From positions 1-64,000 of the forward strand of contig JAFAYL010000017.1 of the NCBI GenBank assembly GCA_019240405.1: 64,000 nt of DNA, in the 5' to 3' direction. The stretch's first letter is position 1, and each line of letters starts with the position of its first letter. The DNA comes from Acidobacteriaceae bacterium. Lineage in GTDB: Bacteria > Acidobacteriota > Terriglobia > Bryobacterales > Bryobacteraceae. The notes beneath the pieces are model-generated. The model was not told the DNA's origin and searched no databases. It saw only the letters and a program-made list of their open reading frames with translations. Of this stretch, positions 25,952 through 34,484 are shown piece after piece. Made by a program: the position numbers and the translations under genes.

Positions 25952-26339
25952 GCTGACAGTTGAGCCGGTTAAGGAACTCACTATCAAACCTGGAGGCACG
26001 GCTGTCGAGACTCTTCGGGTAGTCGTGGAGCCCAGCTTTCACGTCAACAGCGACAAACCTAAGGATGAGTTCGTAATTCCGCTTAAACTCACCTGGATCA
26101 GAGGACCGCTCGAAACCGAATACACCCATTACCCTGCTGCTGAGGAAATCAAGGTCGGCGATCAGATGCTCACCGTGTTTACGGGTGCGTTTAACATCGA
26201 AACGGAATTCAAAGCGCCTGAAAGCTCAACACCAGGAACATCGATGATGACGGGCAAGCTACGCTATCAAGCCTGCAATAACCAGATGTGCTTTCGTCCG
26301 GCGACGTTAGAGATCCGGCTACCGGTTCTGTTTCAGTAG
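25854..26339 (+). CDS. exported DsbD N-terminal-domain (DsbD-alpha) protein
   Basis: A 161-residue protein from the ATG at 25854: a signal peptide (HAALVLLCGMCLPLSLAA core) followed by an immunoglobulin-like DsbD-alpha domain. VEPSFHVNSDKPKDEFVIPL and the ending LRYQACNNQMCFRPATLEIRLPV carry the Cys pair (ACNNQMC) that passes electrons in DsbD. The membrane and thioredoxin parts of DsbD are absent. It overlaps the TlpA gene by 98 bases in a different frame, and the hydrophobic core itself lies in the overlap, so the overlap is real and not a misplaced start. An electron shuttle to or from TlpA is the natural inference. Confidence 0.85.
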   Translation: MRLKICWAQNKHAALVLLCGMCLPLSLAAQQNKLTVEPVKELTIKPGGTAVETLRVVVEPSFHVNSDKPKDEFVIPLKLTWIRGPLETEYTHYPAAEEIKVGDQMLTVFTGAFNIETEFKAPESSTPGTSMMTGKLRYQACNNQMCFRPATLEIRLPVLFQ

Positions 26340-26393
26340 CCGCATAAATCGGCCTATCATGATCGTTGGAATCAGGGAGGACTGAGGAAAACC

Positions 26394-27986
26394 ATGCCAG
26401 CGAATGAGCACAGTGTCGGGCGGACCGGCGATCTCGAAGACGGGCAGATGAAGGAAGTCGTCGTTGGCGATACCAAAGTACTTCTGGCGCGGGTGAATGG
26501 CGAGTATTATGCGCTCGGGGCGGAGTGCCCTCACTGGGGCGCGCCGCTTGCGGAAGGGCTGCTTTGCGGGGAACGGCTTATCTGCCCCTGGCACAAATCG
26601 TGCTTTCGAGTAAGCGATGGAGCACTGTTAGAACCGCCCGCGCTCGACGGTTTGCCGCGCTATTCTGTGCGGGTCGAAAATGGAACGATTTTTGTCAGCG
26701 TGCCGGATTCAGCACCTGAACCGCCAAAACCATCGGGCCGATTGAAATCCTCTGATTCGCGCCGGATGGTTATTCTAGGCGCGGGTGCCGCAGGTTTGGT
26801 CGCCGCTGAAGCACTGCGCTTCGCGGGCTACGAGGGCCGAATCGAGATGATCAGTCATGAAGGTGAGCTGCCATACGATCGCCCGAAGCTGAGCAAGGGA
26901 TATTTGTCCGGGCAAGCCAAAGGCGAGGAGCTGCCGCTGCGACCACGAGACTTCTATGAAGAGTACGGGATTGAGCATGTCGTCCGGCGAGTGACGGAGG
27001 TGGACGTAGCGCAGCGCCAAATTCTCTTCGACGATGGGCCTCCGGTTACGTACACGGCATTGTTGCTTGCGACAGGCGGTAGACCGCGTACGCTGGACTG
27101 CCCTGGGGCAAATTTGCGGAACATATTCCTGCTGCGCAGCGAAGCAGATGCGGATCACATCCTCTCTGCGGCATCAGAGGGTACTCGCGCCGTAGTCGTC
27201 GGCGGAAGCTTTATCGGAATGGAGGCGGTCTCGTGCTTTGCAGCGCGCAAGATTCCGGTCACAGTTGTTGTCAAAGAAAATGTGCCATTCGCGAACCAGT
27301 TCGGTCCCGAGGTGGGGCACGCGTTTCGGGTCTTAGCAGAAAGAAACGATGTGGAGTTTCGCTTGAACTCGGAGGTGGAAAGATTCGACGGAGCCGGTGC
27401 GATTCGCGAAGTAATGTTGCGTTCCGGCGAGCGTCTGAGCGCAGATATCGTCGTCATCGGAGTTGGCGTGCGTCCGGCGACCGAATTTATCCGCGGCGTA
27501 CAGACTCGCGAGGATGGTGGAATCGTAGTCGACCAGTATCTGCGGGCGGCTCCAGATGTGTATGCCGCGGGAGATATTGCGGTATTCCCTGAACAGCGTT
27601 CCCTTCGACCGATTCGGATTGAGCATTGGCGGGTTGCCGAGCAGCAGGGGCGAGTAGCGGCTGGAAACATGCTGGGACGCGCCAAGCCTTTTGAAGCCGT
27701 GCCTTATTTTTGGACGGAGCAGTTCGGCACGCCCTTTGAGTATTTAGGTCACGCCGAAGATTGGGATGACTTCATCATCCAAGGCGACGTGAATAAGCCG
27801 GAGTTTTTGGGCTTTTATGTGAAAGACGGCCGCGTTGCGGCGGCGGTCGCCTCCGGACGCGATCGGGATATGGCCGCGCTCCATGAGCTGATGCGGCTGA
27901 ACCGCGTGCCTGCAGTGGAAGAGATACGGCGCGAAGTAGATCTGGTGAAACTTGCGCAGGAATCGGCGCGAGTAGTATCAGCTTAG
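26394..27986 (+). CDS. Rieske-type FAD/NAD(P)H oxidoreductase (AIFM3/ferredoxin reductase-like)
   Basis: A 530-residue fusion. Residues about 10-105 are a Rieske [2Fe-2S] domain with both ligand boxes (CPHWGAP and CPWHKSCF). The rest is a pyridine-nucleotide disulfide-type FAD reductase: FAD-binding VILGAGAAGLVAAEALR, LPYDRPKLSKGYLSG, NAD-binding AVVVGGSFIGMEAV, and VYAAGDIAVFP near the FAD. A C-terminal reductase domain follows. It is cytoplasmic, as there is no signal peptide. It should move electrons from NAD(P)H to a small iron-sulfur carrier or oxygenase; the partner is not adjacent. Confidence 0.93.
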   Translation: MPANEHSVGRTGDLEDGQMKEVVVGDTKVLLARVNGEYYALGAECPHWGAPLAEGLLCGERLICPWHKSCFRVSDGALLEPPALDGLPRYSVRVENGTIFVSVPDSAPEPPKPSGRLKSSDSRRMVILGAGAAGLVAAEALRFAGYEGRIEMISHEGELPYDRPKLSKGYLSGQAKGEELPLRPRDFYEEYGIEHVVRRVTEVDVAQRQILFDDGPPVTYTALLLATGGRPRTLDCPGANLRNIFLLRSEADADHILSAASEGTRAVVVGGSFIGMEAVSCFAARKIPVTVVVKENVPFANQFGPEVGHAFRVLAERNDVEFRLNSEVERFDGAGAIREVMLRSGERLSADIVVIGVGVRPATEFIRGVQTREDGGIVVDQYLRAAPDVYAAGDIAVFPEQRSLRPIRIEHWRVAEQQGRVAAGNMLGRAKPFEAVPYFWTEQFGTPFEYLGHAEDWDDFIIQGDVNKPEFLGFYVKDGRVAAAVASGRDRDMAALHELMRLNRVPAVEEIRREVDLVKLAQESARVVSA

Positions 27987-28002
27987 AAGCAGGTGAGTGC
28001 GT

Positions 28003-28101
28003 ATGCATCGGCTTATGGTCACAAAAATTGGGGACGAGTTGCGAATTGTCATTCCCGGCGAGATGCAGGACTGCATGACAATTTGGGCAGACTGGCCGTA
28101 A
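28003..28101 (+). pseudogene. 32-codon AbrB/MazE-like fragment
   Basis: A short frame starting at ATG 28003 with an AGGTGAG ribosome site encodes VTKIGDELRIVIPGEM, the first hairpin of an AbrB/MazE-type antitoxin, then stops after 32 residues. Full antitoxins have about 75. No toxin follows. It may be a decayed antitoxin or a chance resemblance. Confidence 0.35.
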
Positions 28102-28114
28102 GGCCTTTTTTGGG

Positions 28115-28282
28115 TTAACGCGATGCTATGCCCCAACGGTCCGGGTATCTTTGGGACAGAAACTCGATGTCATCGGCGAGGAACTTCAAATAATTCTGTC
28201 GGTCAGACTCCGGTTTCCCTTTGAAAAACGAATCGAGGATTTCCGCCGTTTTTGATGGGTCTGATCTCTCCTGAGCAGTCAT
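28115..28282 (-). CDS. 55-residue hypothetical protein divergent from dnaE2
   Basis: A small frame on the minus strand with an AGGAG ribosome site just before its ATG at 28282. It encodes a charged helical protein (SKTAEILDSFFKGKPESD, then NYLKFLADDIEFLSQRYPDRW) without a membrane segment. No family recognised. The ribosome site, the regular amphipathic composition and the position 30 bases from the dnaE2 start on the opposite strand argue that it is real; it fills an otherwise empty 325-base gap. Confidence 0.55.
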   Translation of the reverse strand: MTAQERSDPSKTAEILDSFFKGKPESDRQNYLKFLADDIEFLSQRYPDRWGIASR

Positions 28283-28300
28283 ATTCTCCTTTTATTCGCC

Positions 28301-28306
28301 TATACT
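28301..28306 (+). promoter_or_regulatory. -10 box for a probably leaderless dnaE2
   Basis: TATACT lies six bases upstream of the dnaE2 GTG, the spacing that places the transcription start at the start codon. The -35 region is weak. No LexA-type palindrome was recognised here. Confidence 0.4.
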
Positions 28307-28312
28307 GGAATC

Positions 28313-31300
28313 GTGTCTGCAGATGTTTATGTCGAGCTGCATGCGCGGTCGGCGTTCTCTTTTCTAGAAGGTGCGTCGCTCCCGGAAGATCTCGCATCGC
28401 AAGCGGCGCAGCTCGGGCAGCCAGCTCTGGCTATTACCGACGCGCATGGAGTTTATGGGGCGCCGCGATTCCATTTAGCTGCAAAGCAGCTCGGAATCCG
28501 GGCGCTCATTGGCGCTGAAGTTAACTCTGCAGAAAACTGCCGGTACACGTTGCTATGCGAGAACAGACGTGGATATCAAAATCTGTGCCGGCTGGTTACG
28601 CGAACGAAATTTCGTGGAAACAGCCCTGGCAAGCCTGAGAATCCATTTGCCACGGCTCAAGATTTTGCCGAACACGCTCAAGGCCTGGTGTGCCTGACCG
28701 GCGGGGATGAAGGCCCGCTGGCCAATATGAGCACGACGCGGGAGCGGCTCGAACAGCTCGTCCATTTATTCGGACCGAAAAACGTCTTTGTCGAAGTCCA
28801 GCGACATTTCCGGCGCGATCAGGAGCTTCGCAATCAGGCGCTCATTGATCTGGCGCGAAATATGAAACTGCCGCTTCTCGCGACAAACGGCGTCACTCAC
28901 GAGACAACAGAGCGGCGTGAGCTTCAGGACGTGCTCACTTGCGTTCGCAACAAAACCACAATCGCAGAAGCCGGAAAGCTGCTCAATTTCAATTCAGAGC
29001 GGCACATGAAGAGCTCCGGCGAGATGAAGAAGTTGTTCGCCGATCTACCGGAGGCATTTGAGCAAACTACAGAGCTGGCAAACCGCTTGAATTTCACGCT
29101 TACCGATCTGGGTTATGAGTTCCCGCGATATCCGGTGCCGCCGGGCGAGACCGAAATGTCTTACTTGCGGCAGCTCACGCATCGGGGAGCGCAAGAACGC
29201 TATCGCCCTTATTACGACGCAGCGCGCGGGCAAGTGGAGCGCGAATTAGCGTTGATTGAAAAGCTCAACCTCGCGGGTTATTTCCTCATTGTTTGGGACA
29301 TCGTCGATTTCTGCCGCAGGAACAACATTCTTGTGCAGGGCCGCGGATCGGCTGCCAACAGCGCGGTCTGCTACTCACTCAGGATCACGGCTGTCGATCC
29401 AGTGGGAATGGACTTATTGTTTGAGCGCTTTCTTTCCGAAGAACGCGGCGAGATGCCGGATATCGATCTGGATTTACCCAGCGGCGATCAGCGCGAGCGC
29501 GCCATTCAATATATTTACGAGCGATATGGACAATTAGGCGTTGCCATGACGGCAAACGTCGTAACGTATCGCGGGCGCTCCGCGGTGCGGGATGTGGGCA
29601 AGGCGCTGGGGTTTGAAGAAAAGGAGCTTAACCGGCTAACTAGCCAGATCAATCCGTTCGAGTGGAGAGATTCGCAAGACACGCTGGAACGCAGGTTCAT
29701 CGAACACGGCTTCGATCTGCGCGACCGGCGCATCCTGAATTTTTTTACGCTGACAAACCAGATTCTCGATTTACCGAGACATCTTGGGCAGCACTCCGGA
29801 GGCATGGTCATTTGCCAAGGCCAGCTTGATTCGATTGTTCCGCTGGAGCCGGCGACCATGCCGGGGCGAGTCGTCGTTCAGTGGGACAAAGACGATTGCG
29901 CGGACCTCGGAATCGTCAAGGTGGACCTGCTGGGCCTGGGGATGATGGCCGTGCTCGAAGACACTATCGACATCATTGCCGATAAATATAGCGAGCAAGT
30001 GGATTTGGCGCACTTGCCGCAAGATGACGCACAAGTCTATGCGTGTTTGCAGAAGGCTGACACAGTTGGGTTATTTCAGGTGGAAAGCCGCGCGCAGATG
30101 TCGTGTCTGCCGCGCATGAAGCCGGAAAAGTTTTACGACATTGTCGTGCAAGTGGCGATCATTCGTCCGGGCCCCATTGTTGGCGAGATGCTGCATCCTT
30201 ATTTGCGGCGGCGGCAAGGCTTGGAAGAGGCTGTTTCTTTGCATCCGTCGCTCGAGCCTGTGCTGAAGCGGACACTTGGTGTTCCTTTGTTTCAGGAGCA
30301 ACTGATCCGGATGGCGATGATCGCGGCTGGATTTACCGGTGGCCAAGCAGAAGAATTGCGCCGGGCTTTTGGGTTCAAGCGCTCGGAACGGCGCATGCGC
30401 GAAGTGGAAGTAAAGCTGCGCGAAGGCATGGAGCGGAAAGGCATCACGGGAGCCGGGCAGGATCGCATTATTCAAGCCATCACCTCATTCGCTCTGTACG
30501 GATTCCCGGAGTCGCATGCCGCAAGTTTTGCGCTGCTTGCTTATGCTAGTGCTTATTTGAAATGCCATTATTTGGCCGCGTTCACCGCAGCCATGCTGAA
30601 TAATCAGCCGATGGGGTTTTACTCGCCGGCGACGCTGGTCAAAGATGCTCAACGGCACCGGCAGCGATTTCGCCCCGTAGACGTGCTGCGCTCGGACTAT
30701 CTGTGCACGGTTGAAGTAGAAGGGACAGAAAAGTATGTGCGCTTGGGATTGAATTATGTGCGCGGATTGAGCACCGCAACAGCGCGCCAGATTGAGCAGG
30801 AAAGAAAACGAAACCCGTACATATCGCTGCGGGATTTAGTTTGCCGCGTGCCCGAGCTGCAGAAAGATGAGCTCGCGGCCCTTTCAGAATTGGGCGCCTT
30901 AAACTCTCTCCCGAAACATAAATCTGACCGGCACCGCCGCGGCGCGTTGTGGCAATCAGAATTGGCATTGCAGCCTGTAGGAGAGTTGCTGGAGCCTGCC
31001 GCAGAGGAAGGCGCTCCATCACCGCTCGCGCTCATGACGCCCGGACAGCGCACTCAGGCCGATTTCAGCAATAGCGGGCTGACAATCGGCAAACATCCGA
31101 TGTCTTATTACCGCGAGCGAATGCGCGAAATGGGCGTGATGGATGCGGCAACAGCAAAAGCTCAGCGGGACGGAATGGTGTTGAAGGTTGGAGGATGCGT
31201 GATTACTCGCCAACGCCCCGGCACTGCAAAAGGATTTGTATTTCTGAGCCTGGAGGACGAGACGGGAATCGTGAACATTATTGTTCGACCAGATCTGTTC

Positions 31301-31453
31301 GAAAGACGCCGCCAGATCTGCACTACATCGCCGTACGTGATGGTAAAGGGTGTATTGCAAAGCATCACCGGCGTGATTTCCGTGAAAGCGGGAGAAATTG
31401 AAGAATTGAAGTTCCAAGATGCGGCAGTTATGCAATCGCATGATTTCCATTGA
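28313..31453 (+). CDS. dnaE2: error-prone DNA polymerase III alpha subunit DnaE2
   Basis: A 1046-residue C-family polymerase, the length of DnaE2/ImuC (replicative DnaE is about 1160). The N-terminal PHP domain starts YVELHARSAFSFLEGAS, with ALAITDAHGVYGA. The polymerase active site has PDIDLDLPSGDQRERAIQY, preceded by VQGRGSAANSAVCYSL. The C-terminal half has helix-hairpin-helix segments and an OB fold (LKVGGCVITRQRPGTAKGFVFLSLED). By family knowledge it performs damage-induced mutagenic synthesis, normally with ImuA and ImuB; neither gene is adjacent. The GTG start matches the family N-terminus and lies six bases after a TATACT box. Confidence 0.95.
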   Translation: MSADVYVELHARSAFSFLEGASLPEDLASQAAQLGQPALAITDAHGVYGAPRFHLAAKQLGIRALIGAEVNSAENCRYTLLCENRRGYQNLCRLVTRTKFRGNSPGKPENPFATAQDFAEHAQGLVCLTGGDEGPLANMSTTRERLEQLVHLFGPKNVFVEVQRHFRRDQELRNQALIDLARNMKLPLLATNGVTHETTERRELQDVLTCVRNKTTIAEAGKLLNFNSERHMKSSGEMKKLFADLPEAFEQTTELANRLNFTLTDLGYEFPRYPVPPGETEMSYLRQLTHRGAQERYRPYYDAARGQVERELALIEKLNLAGYFLIVWDIVDFCRRNNILVQGRGSAANSAVCYSLRITAVDPVGMDLLFERFLSEERGEMPDIDLDLPSGDQRERAIQYIYERYGQLGVAMTANVVTYRGRSAVRDVGKALGFEEKELNRLTSQINPFEWRDSQDTLERRFIEHGFDLRDRRILNFFTLTNQILDLPRHLGQHSGGMVICQGQLDSIVPLEPATMPGRVVVQWDKDDCADLGIVKVDLLGLGMMAVLEDTIDIIADKYSEQVDLAHLPQDDAQVYACLQKADTVGLFQVESRAQMSCLPRMKPEKFYDIVVQVAIIRPGPIVGEMLHPYLRRRQGLEEAVSLHPSLEPVLKRTLGVPLFQEQLIRMAMIAAGFTGGQAEELRRAFGFKRSERRMREVEVKLREGMERKGITGAGQDRIIQAITSFALYGFPESHAASFALLAYASAYLKCHYLAAFTAAMLNNQPMGFYSPATLVKDAQRHRQRFRPVDVLRSDYLCTVEVEGTEKYVRLGLNYVRGLSTATARQIEQERKRNPYISLRDLVCRVPELQKDELAALSELGALNSLPKHKSDRHRRGALWQSELALQPVGELLEPAAEEGAPSPLALMTPGQRTQADFSNSGLTIGKHPMSYYRERMREMGVMDAATAKAQRDGMVLKVGGCVITRQRPGTAKGFVFLSLEDETGIVNIIVRPDLFERRRQICTTSPYVMVKGVLQSITGVISVKAGEIEELKFQDAAVMQSHDFH

Positions 31454-31495
31454 AAAGTTCACGGACCTAATCAACTCGTAATCCCAAGTACTAGA

Positions 31496-31696
31496 ATGCA
31501 AGTCGGGGCCGCTCGCGCAAAAATGACGGATGTCCTCGGCTTGGGAAATCTGCTGCTAGCGATGGCAGTACTTTTCACAGTGCTTATTTTCGTCTTTGAA
31601 TGCCTTGAAAGGCGGCGCGAGGGGAAAAGGCAAAACCGAATTCTGGACGAGATTGAGCGGGAGTACGAGGTGTACTGCCGCATGGGCCGTCTTTAA
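31496..31696 (+). CDS. small single-span membrane protein, hypothetical
   Basis: A 66-residue frame with one clear transmembrane helix (LGNLLLAMAVLFTVLIFVFECL) followed by a basic-acidic helix (ERRREGKRQNRILDEIEREYEVY), which would lie in the cytoplasm. An internal ATG at 31523 is an alternative start; neither has a good ribosome site. No family recognised. It sits alone between dnaE2 and the histidine kinase. Confidence 0.55.
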   Translation: MQVGAARAKMTDVLGLGNLLLAMAVLFTVLIFVFECLERRREGKRQNRILDEIEREYEVYCRMGRL

Positions 31697-31806
31697 TGGA
31701 TTCGCTTGTCAGGATCGTGTGAAGCTTCGGGTTTTACCCAGTTACACTTTTTGTTCCTGAGTATTAGCTTTTAGAAGAAGCGTAGTTTTGCCTAGGCAAG
31801 GACGTG

Positions 31807-33390
31807 ATGCGAAAATCAGCGAATGAGATCAGCGATATCGGCGCGGAGCTCGAGCGGCTTCAACAGATTGAAAAACGCTTTGAGGATTTCGCAAACAGCA
31901 CGCGCGATTTTGCATTTATCACGATGGATTTGAACGGAGTGATCGTCGGCTGGAACAAAGGAGCTGAGCACATGCTCGGTTACAGTGAAGCCGAGATTAT
32001 CGGCCAGCCTGGGGCTGTCTTTTTCACACCTGAGGATAACGCCATCGGAGAGCCACAAAAAGAGATGGCCGCGGCCATGGCCACGGGACGGGGTGAGGAT
32101 GACCGGTGGCATATCAGGAAGGATGGCAGCAGGTTCTGGGGCAGCGGAGTGATGACGGTCTTGCGGGATCGAGATGGAAATGTGCGTGGCTTCGCCAAGG
32201 TCATGCGCGACCGCACGGAGCAAAAAAAGAGGACTCAAGAGTTACGGGCGAGTGAAGAGAGGTTTCGCCTACTCGTGGAGAACGTGAGGGATTGTGCATT
32301 ATTTTCTGTTGACCCGGATGGAAATATCTCGGATTGGAATCCGGGCGCAGAACGGATTTTCGGGTACACAGACGCCGAAGTTATCGGGCGCTATTTAATA
32401 GATTTGTTCGCCGCAGATCGCGAATTGAAGGAATTGATAAAAGAGGATTTGGCGCGGGCCGCGATCGAGGACGGGGCCTCGGCTGAGTCTTGGCTTACAC
32501 GCAAAGACGGAACAAGGTTTTATGCCCGTTGGGTTACGAACGCGATCCGAGACGAAGACGGAATCCTGATCGGATACATGAAGGTATTACGCGATGAAAC
32601 CGATCTCAGGAAAAACGAAGAGGAACGACAAAGACAATTACAGCGCGATCGCGAATTGTTGGAAGGGCAATTTCAGCTTACCAACATTGCGCTCCATCGC
32701 ACCAAAGAGGAATTGCAGGATCTGACAGGCCAGCTTTTGAATGCCCAAGACGAGGAGCGTCGCCGGATCGCACGTGATTTGCACGATCATCTCGCGCAGA
32801 GGATCGGGCTAATAGACATGAAGCTGTCAAATCTGGGGCGCACGCCAGATGGCCCCGCTGCGCTTCAAGCCGAGCTAGAGCCGGTTCACGAACAAATATC
32901 GGAGTTATTGGCCGAAGTGCGCGACCTCTCTTACCGGCTGCACCCCGCCACACTAGAGCACTTGGGACTACTGCCAACATTGGGGAGCCTTGTCGAACAA
33001 TTTAGATCCGTGCGAAGCACCCCTATTCACTTGGAGACGGCTGATTATTTCGAGGAGGGCCTCGAGTCGGAACTGAGGAGTGCGCTCTATCGGATTACGG
33101 AAGAAGCGCTACGTAACGTCCAACGCCACGCCGGCGATGTGCCTGTGACAATTACGTTGTATAGAAATTCCGGCGAGGTACATCTGGAGATTCAGGACAG
33201 CGGACAAGGATTTTCAGAAGCTGCCATAAAGGGCAGGCGGACGCTTGGGCTGATCAGCATGGAGGAACGCGCCCGGCTCGTGGGGGGAACCCTCGAGTTG
33301 CGGTCCGTTCCGGGCGAGGGAACGACTCTTGAGGTGGTTGTGCCAGTGGCGAAGGATGTAAATGGGACGGCCACGAGTCATTCTAGCTGA
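31807..33390 (+). CDS. PAS-PAS histidine kinase, NarL/DesK-type
   Basis: A 527-residue cytoplasmic sensor kinase. Two PAS domains follow each other (about residues 15-140, ITMDLNGVIVGWNKGAEHMLGY; and about 150-270, FSVDPDGNISDWNPGAERIFGY), then a coiled linker, a HisKA_3 dimerisation helix with the phospho-acceptor His in RRRIARDLHDHLAQRIG, and an HATPase domain (ITEEALRNVQRHAG, DSGQGF, LGLISMEERARLVGG). There is no membrane helix. ATG 31807 is preferred to GTG 31804 because AAGGA is better spaced. Its 3' end overlaps the receiver gene by 29 bases. Confidence 0.92.
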   Translation: MRKSANEISDIGAELERLQQIEKRFEDFANSTRDFAFITMDLNGVIVGWNKGAEHMLGYSEAEIIGQPGAVFFTPEDNAIGEPQKEMAAAMATGRGEDDRWHIRKDGSRFWGSGVMTVLRDRDGNVRGFAKVMRDRTEQKKRTQELRASEERFRLLVENVRDCALFSVDPDGNISDWNPGAERIFGYTDAEVIGRYLIDLFAADRELKELIKEDLARAAIEDGASAESWLTRKDGTRFYARWVTNAIRDEDGILIGYMKVLRDETDLRKNEEERQRQLQRDRELLEGQFQLTNIALHRTKEELQDLTGQLLNAQDEERRRIARDLHDHLAQRIGLIDMKLSNLGRTPDGPAALQAELEPVHEQISELLAEVRDLSYRLHPATLEHLGLLPTLGSLVEQFRSVRSTPIHLETADYFEEGLESELRSALYRITEEALRNVQRHAGDVPVTITLYRNSGEVHLEIQDSGQGFSEAAIKGRRTLGLISMEERARLVGGTLELRSVPGEGTTLEVVVPVAKDVNGTATSHSS

Positions 33391-33784
33391 CGATTATGAG
33401 CCCGCGCAGCGAATGTGCCGCGAGCTGCTTGAGCCCGATTTTGACATCGTAGCAGCGGTTGGAGACGGAGAAGCCGCGGTGCAGGCGGTCAAGGCGCATC
33501 ACCCCGATCTCTTAGTCCTTGACGTGTCGATGCCTCTACGCGATGGATTTTCGGCCGCACGGCAATTAAAGGAAGAAATGCCGCACGTGAAAATTCTATT
33601 TCTCTCGATGCACGCAGAACCGGCATATCTGAGAGAGGCCGCTCGCATAGGGGTCGATGGCTACGTGATTAAGAGGAATGCATTAATTGAGCTCCGGGTA
33701 GGACTACGAAGGCTAATGGAAGGCAACAGGTATTATCCTCAGGAGCAATCGGCGAGGAGCTCGAATGCGGCCACAAGCCGATAA
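33362..33784 (+). CDS. receiver-domain response regulator without output domain
   Basis: A 140-residue protein consisting of one receiver domain: acidic pair DD in VILADDYEP, phospho-acceptor Asp in LLVLDVSMPLRDG, the conserved Ser in LFLSMHAE, and Lys in GYVIKRNA. After about residue 120 there is only a short polar tail; the LuxR-type HTH normally paired with HisKA_3 kinases is missing. It overlaps the kinase gene by 29 bases, so the two are surely expressed together. It may act by protein contact or as a phosphate sink. Confidence 0.9.
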   Translation: MGRPRVILADDYEPAQRMCRELLEPDFDIVAAVGDGEAAVQAVKAHHPDLLVLDVSMPLRDGFSAARQLKEEMPHVKILFLSMHAEPAYLREAARIGVDGYVIKRNALIELRVGLRRLMEGNRYYPQEQSARSSNAATSR

Positions 33785-33827
33785 AGTCTGATGCCGCACA
33801 GTACGCCGGCGCTACACTCTGAGTGCG

Positions 33828-34460
33828 GTGAATTGCAGAGTAGCCGAAATCGGTGTAATAACGGTTTTAACCGTAATTACAGCCTTCGGGCAGAATCCGG
33901 GGCAAAGCGGAAATGTGCCGTCACAGGGAGTCGGAACTCCGCTCTCCGTCAAAGAGAAATGGGGAAACTTCGTTGGCGAGACCGTCAGTCCTTTAACCCT
34001 GGGCGCCGGAGTCTTCAACGGCGGCTTCGCGCATCTTACGAACTCCGATCCCAAGTACGGGACGAACAGTGAGGCCTTCGCGCAGCGTTTTGGCGCATCA
34101 GTTGCGGATATTGCGACACAGAACTTTTTCGGAGACTTTTTTCTCGCGTGGGCGTTCCATGAGGATCCACGTTATTTTCGCAAAGGTCCGCCCTCCAGCA
34201 AGACGTCACGTTTCTGGTACGCGGTAAGCCGGGCCATGATTATCCGCAGGGATGCAGCCGGGGAGAGTTTCAATTGGTCGAACGTGCTGGGGACCGCGAT
34301 GAGCGCGGGATTTTCAAACGCCTACTATCCGCCAGCGGGCAGAACCGGTGGCGCAATCTTGATTCACTTCGCAACGAGTGTCGCCGGGGCAGGATTCGCA
34401 AACCTCGCCCCGGAATTCTGGCCGGATTTCAAACAGAGATTCTTCAGCCGGCAACACTGA
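33828..34460 (+). CDS. exported hypothetical protein
   Basis: A 210-residue protein with a probable signal peptide (VITVLTVITAFGQ) and a body rich in Gly, Phe and small residues (LTLGAGVFNGGFAHLTN, FFGDFFLAWAFHEDPRYF, LIHFATSVAGAGFANLAPEFW). The glycine-rich helical text suggests membrane association, but no family is recognised. The start is GTG at 33828 with only a weak ribosome site. It is followed 24 bases later by the convergent VOC gene. Confidence 0.72.
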   Translation: MNCRVAEIGVITVLTVITAFGQNPGQSGNVPSQGVGTPLSVKEKWGNFVGETVSPLTLGAGVFNGGFAHLTNSDPKYGTNSEAFAQRFGASVADIATQNFFGDFFLAWAFHEDPRYFRKGPPSSKTSRFWYAVSRAMIIRRDAAGESFNWSNVLGTAMSAGFSNAYYPPAGRTGGAILIHFATSVAGAGFANLAPEFWPDFKQRFFSRQH

Positions 34461-34484
34461 CGAACGCTTCAGATTCCTGAGCGA

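Noticed and set aside
28260-28312. LexA/SOS box before dnaE2
   Set aside because: No CTGT-N8-ACAG or GAAC-type palindrome is visible in the short spacer.
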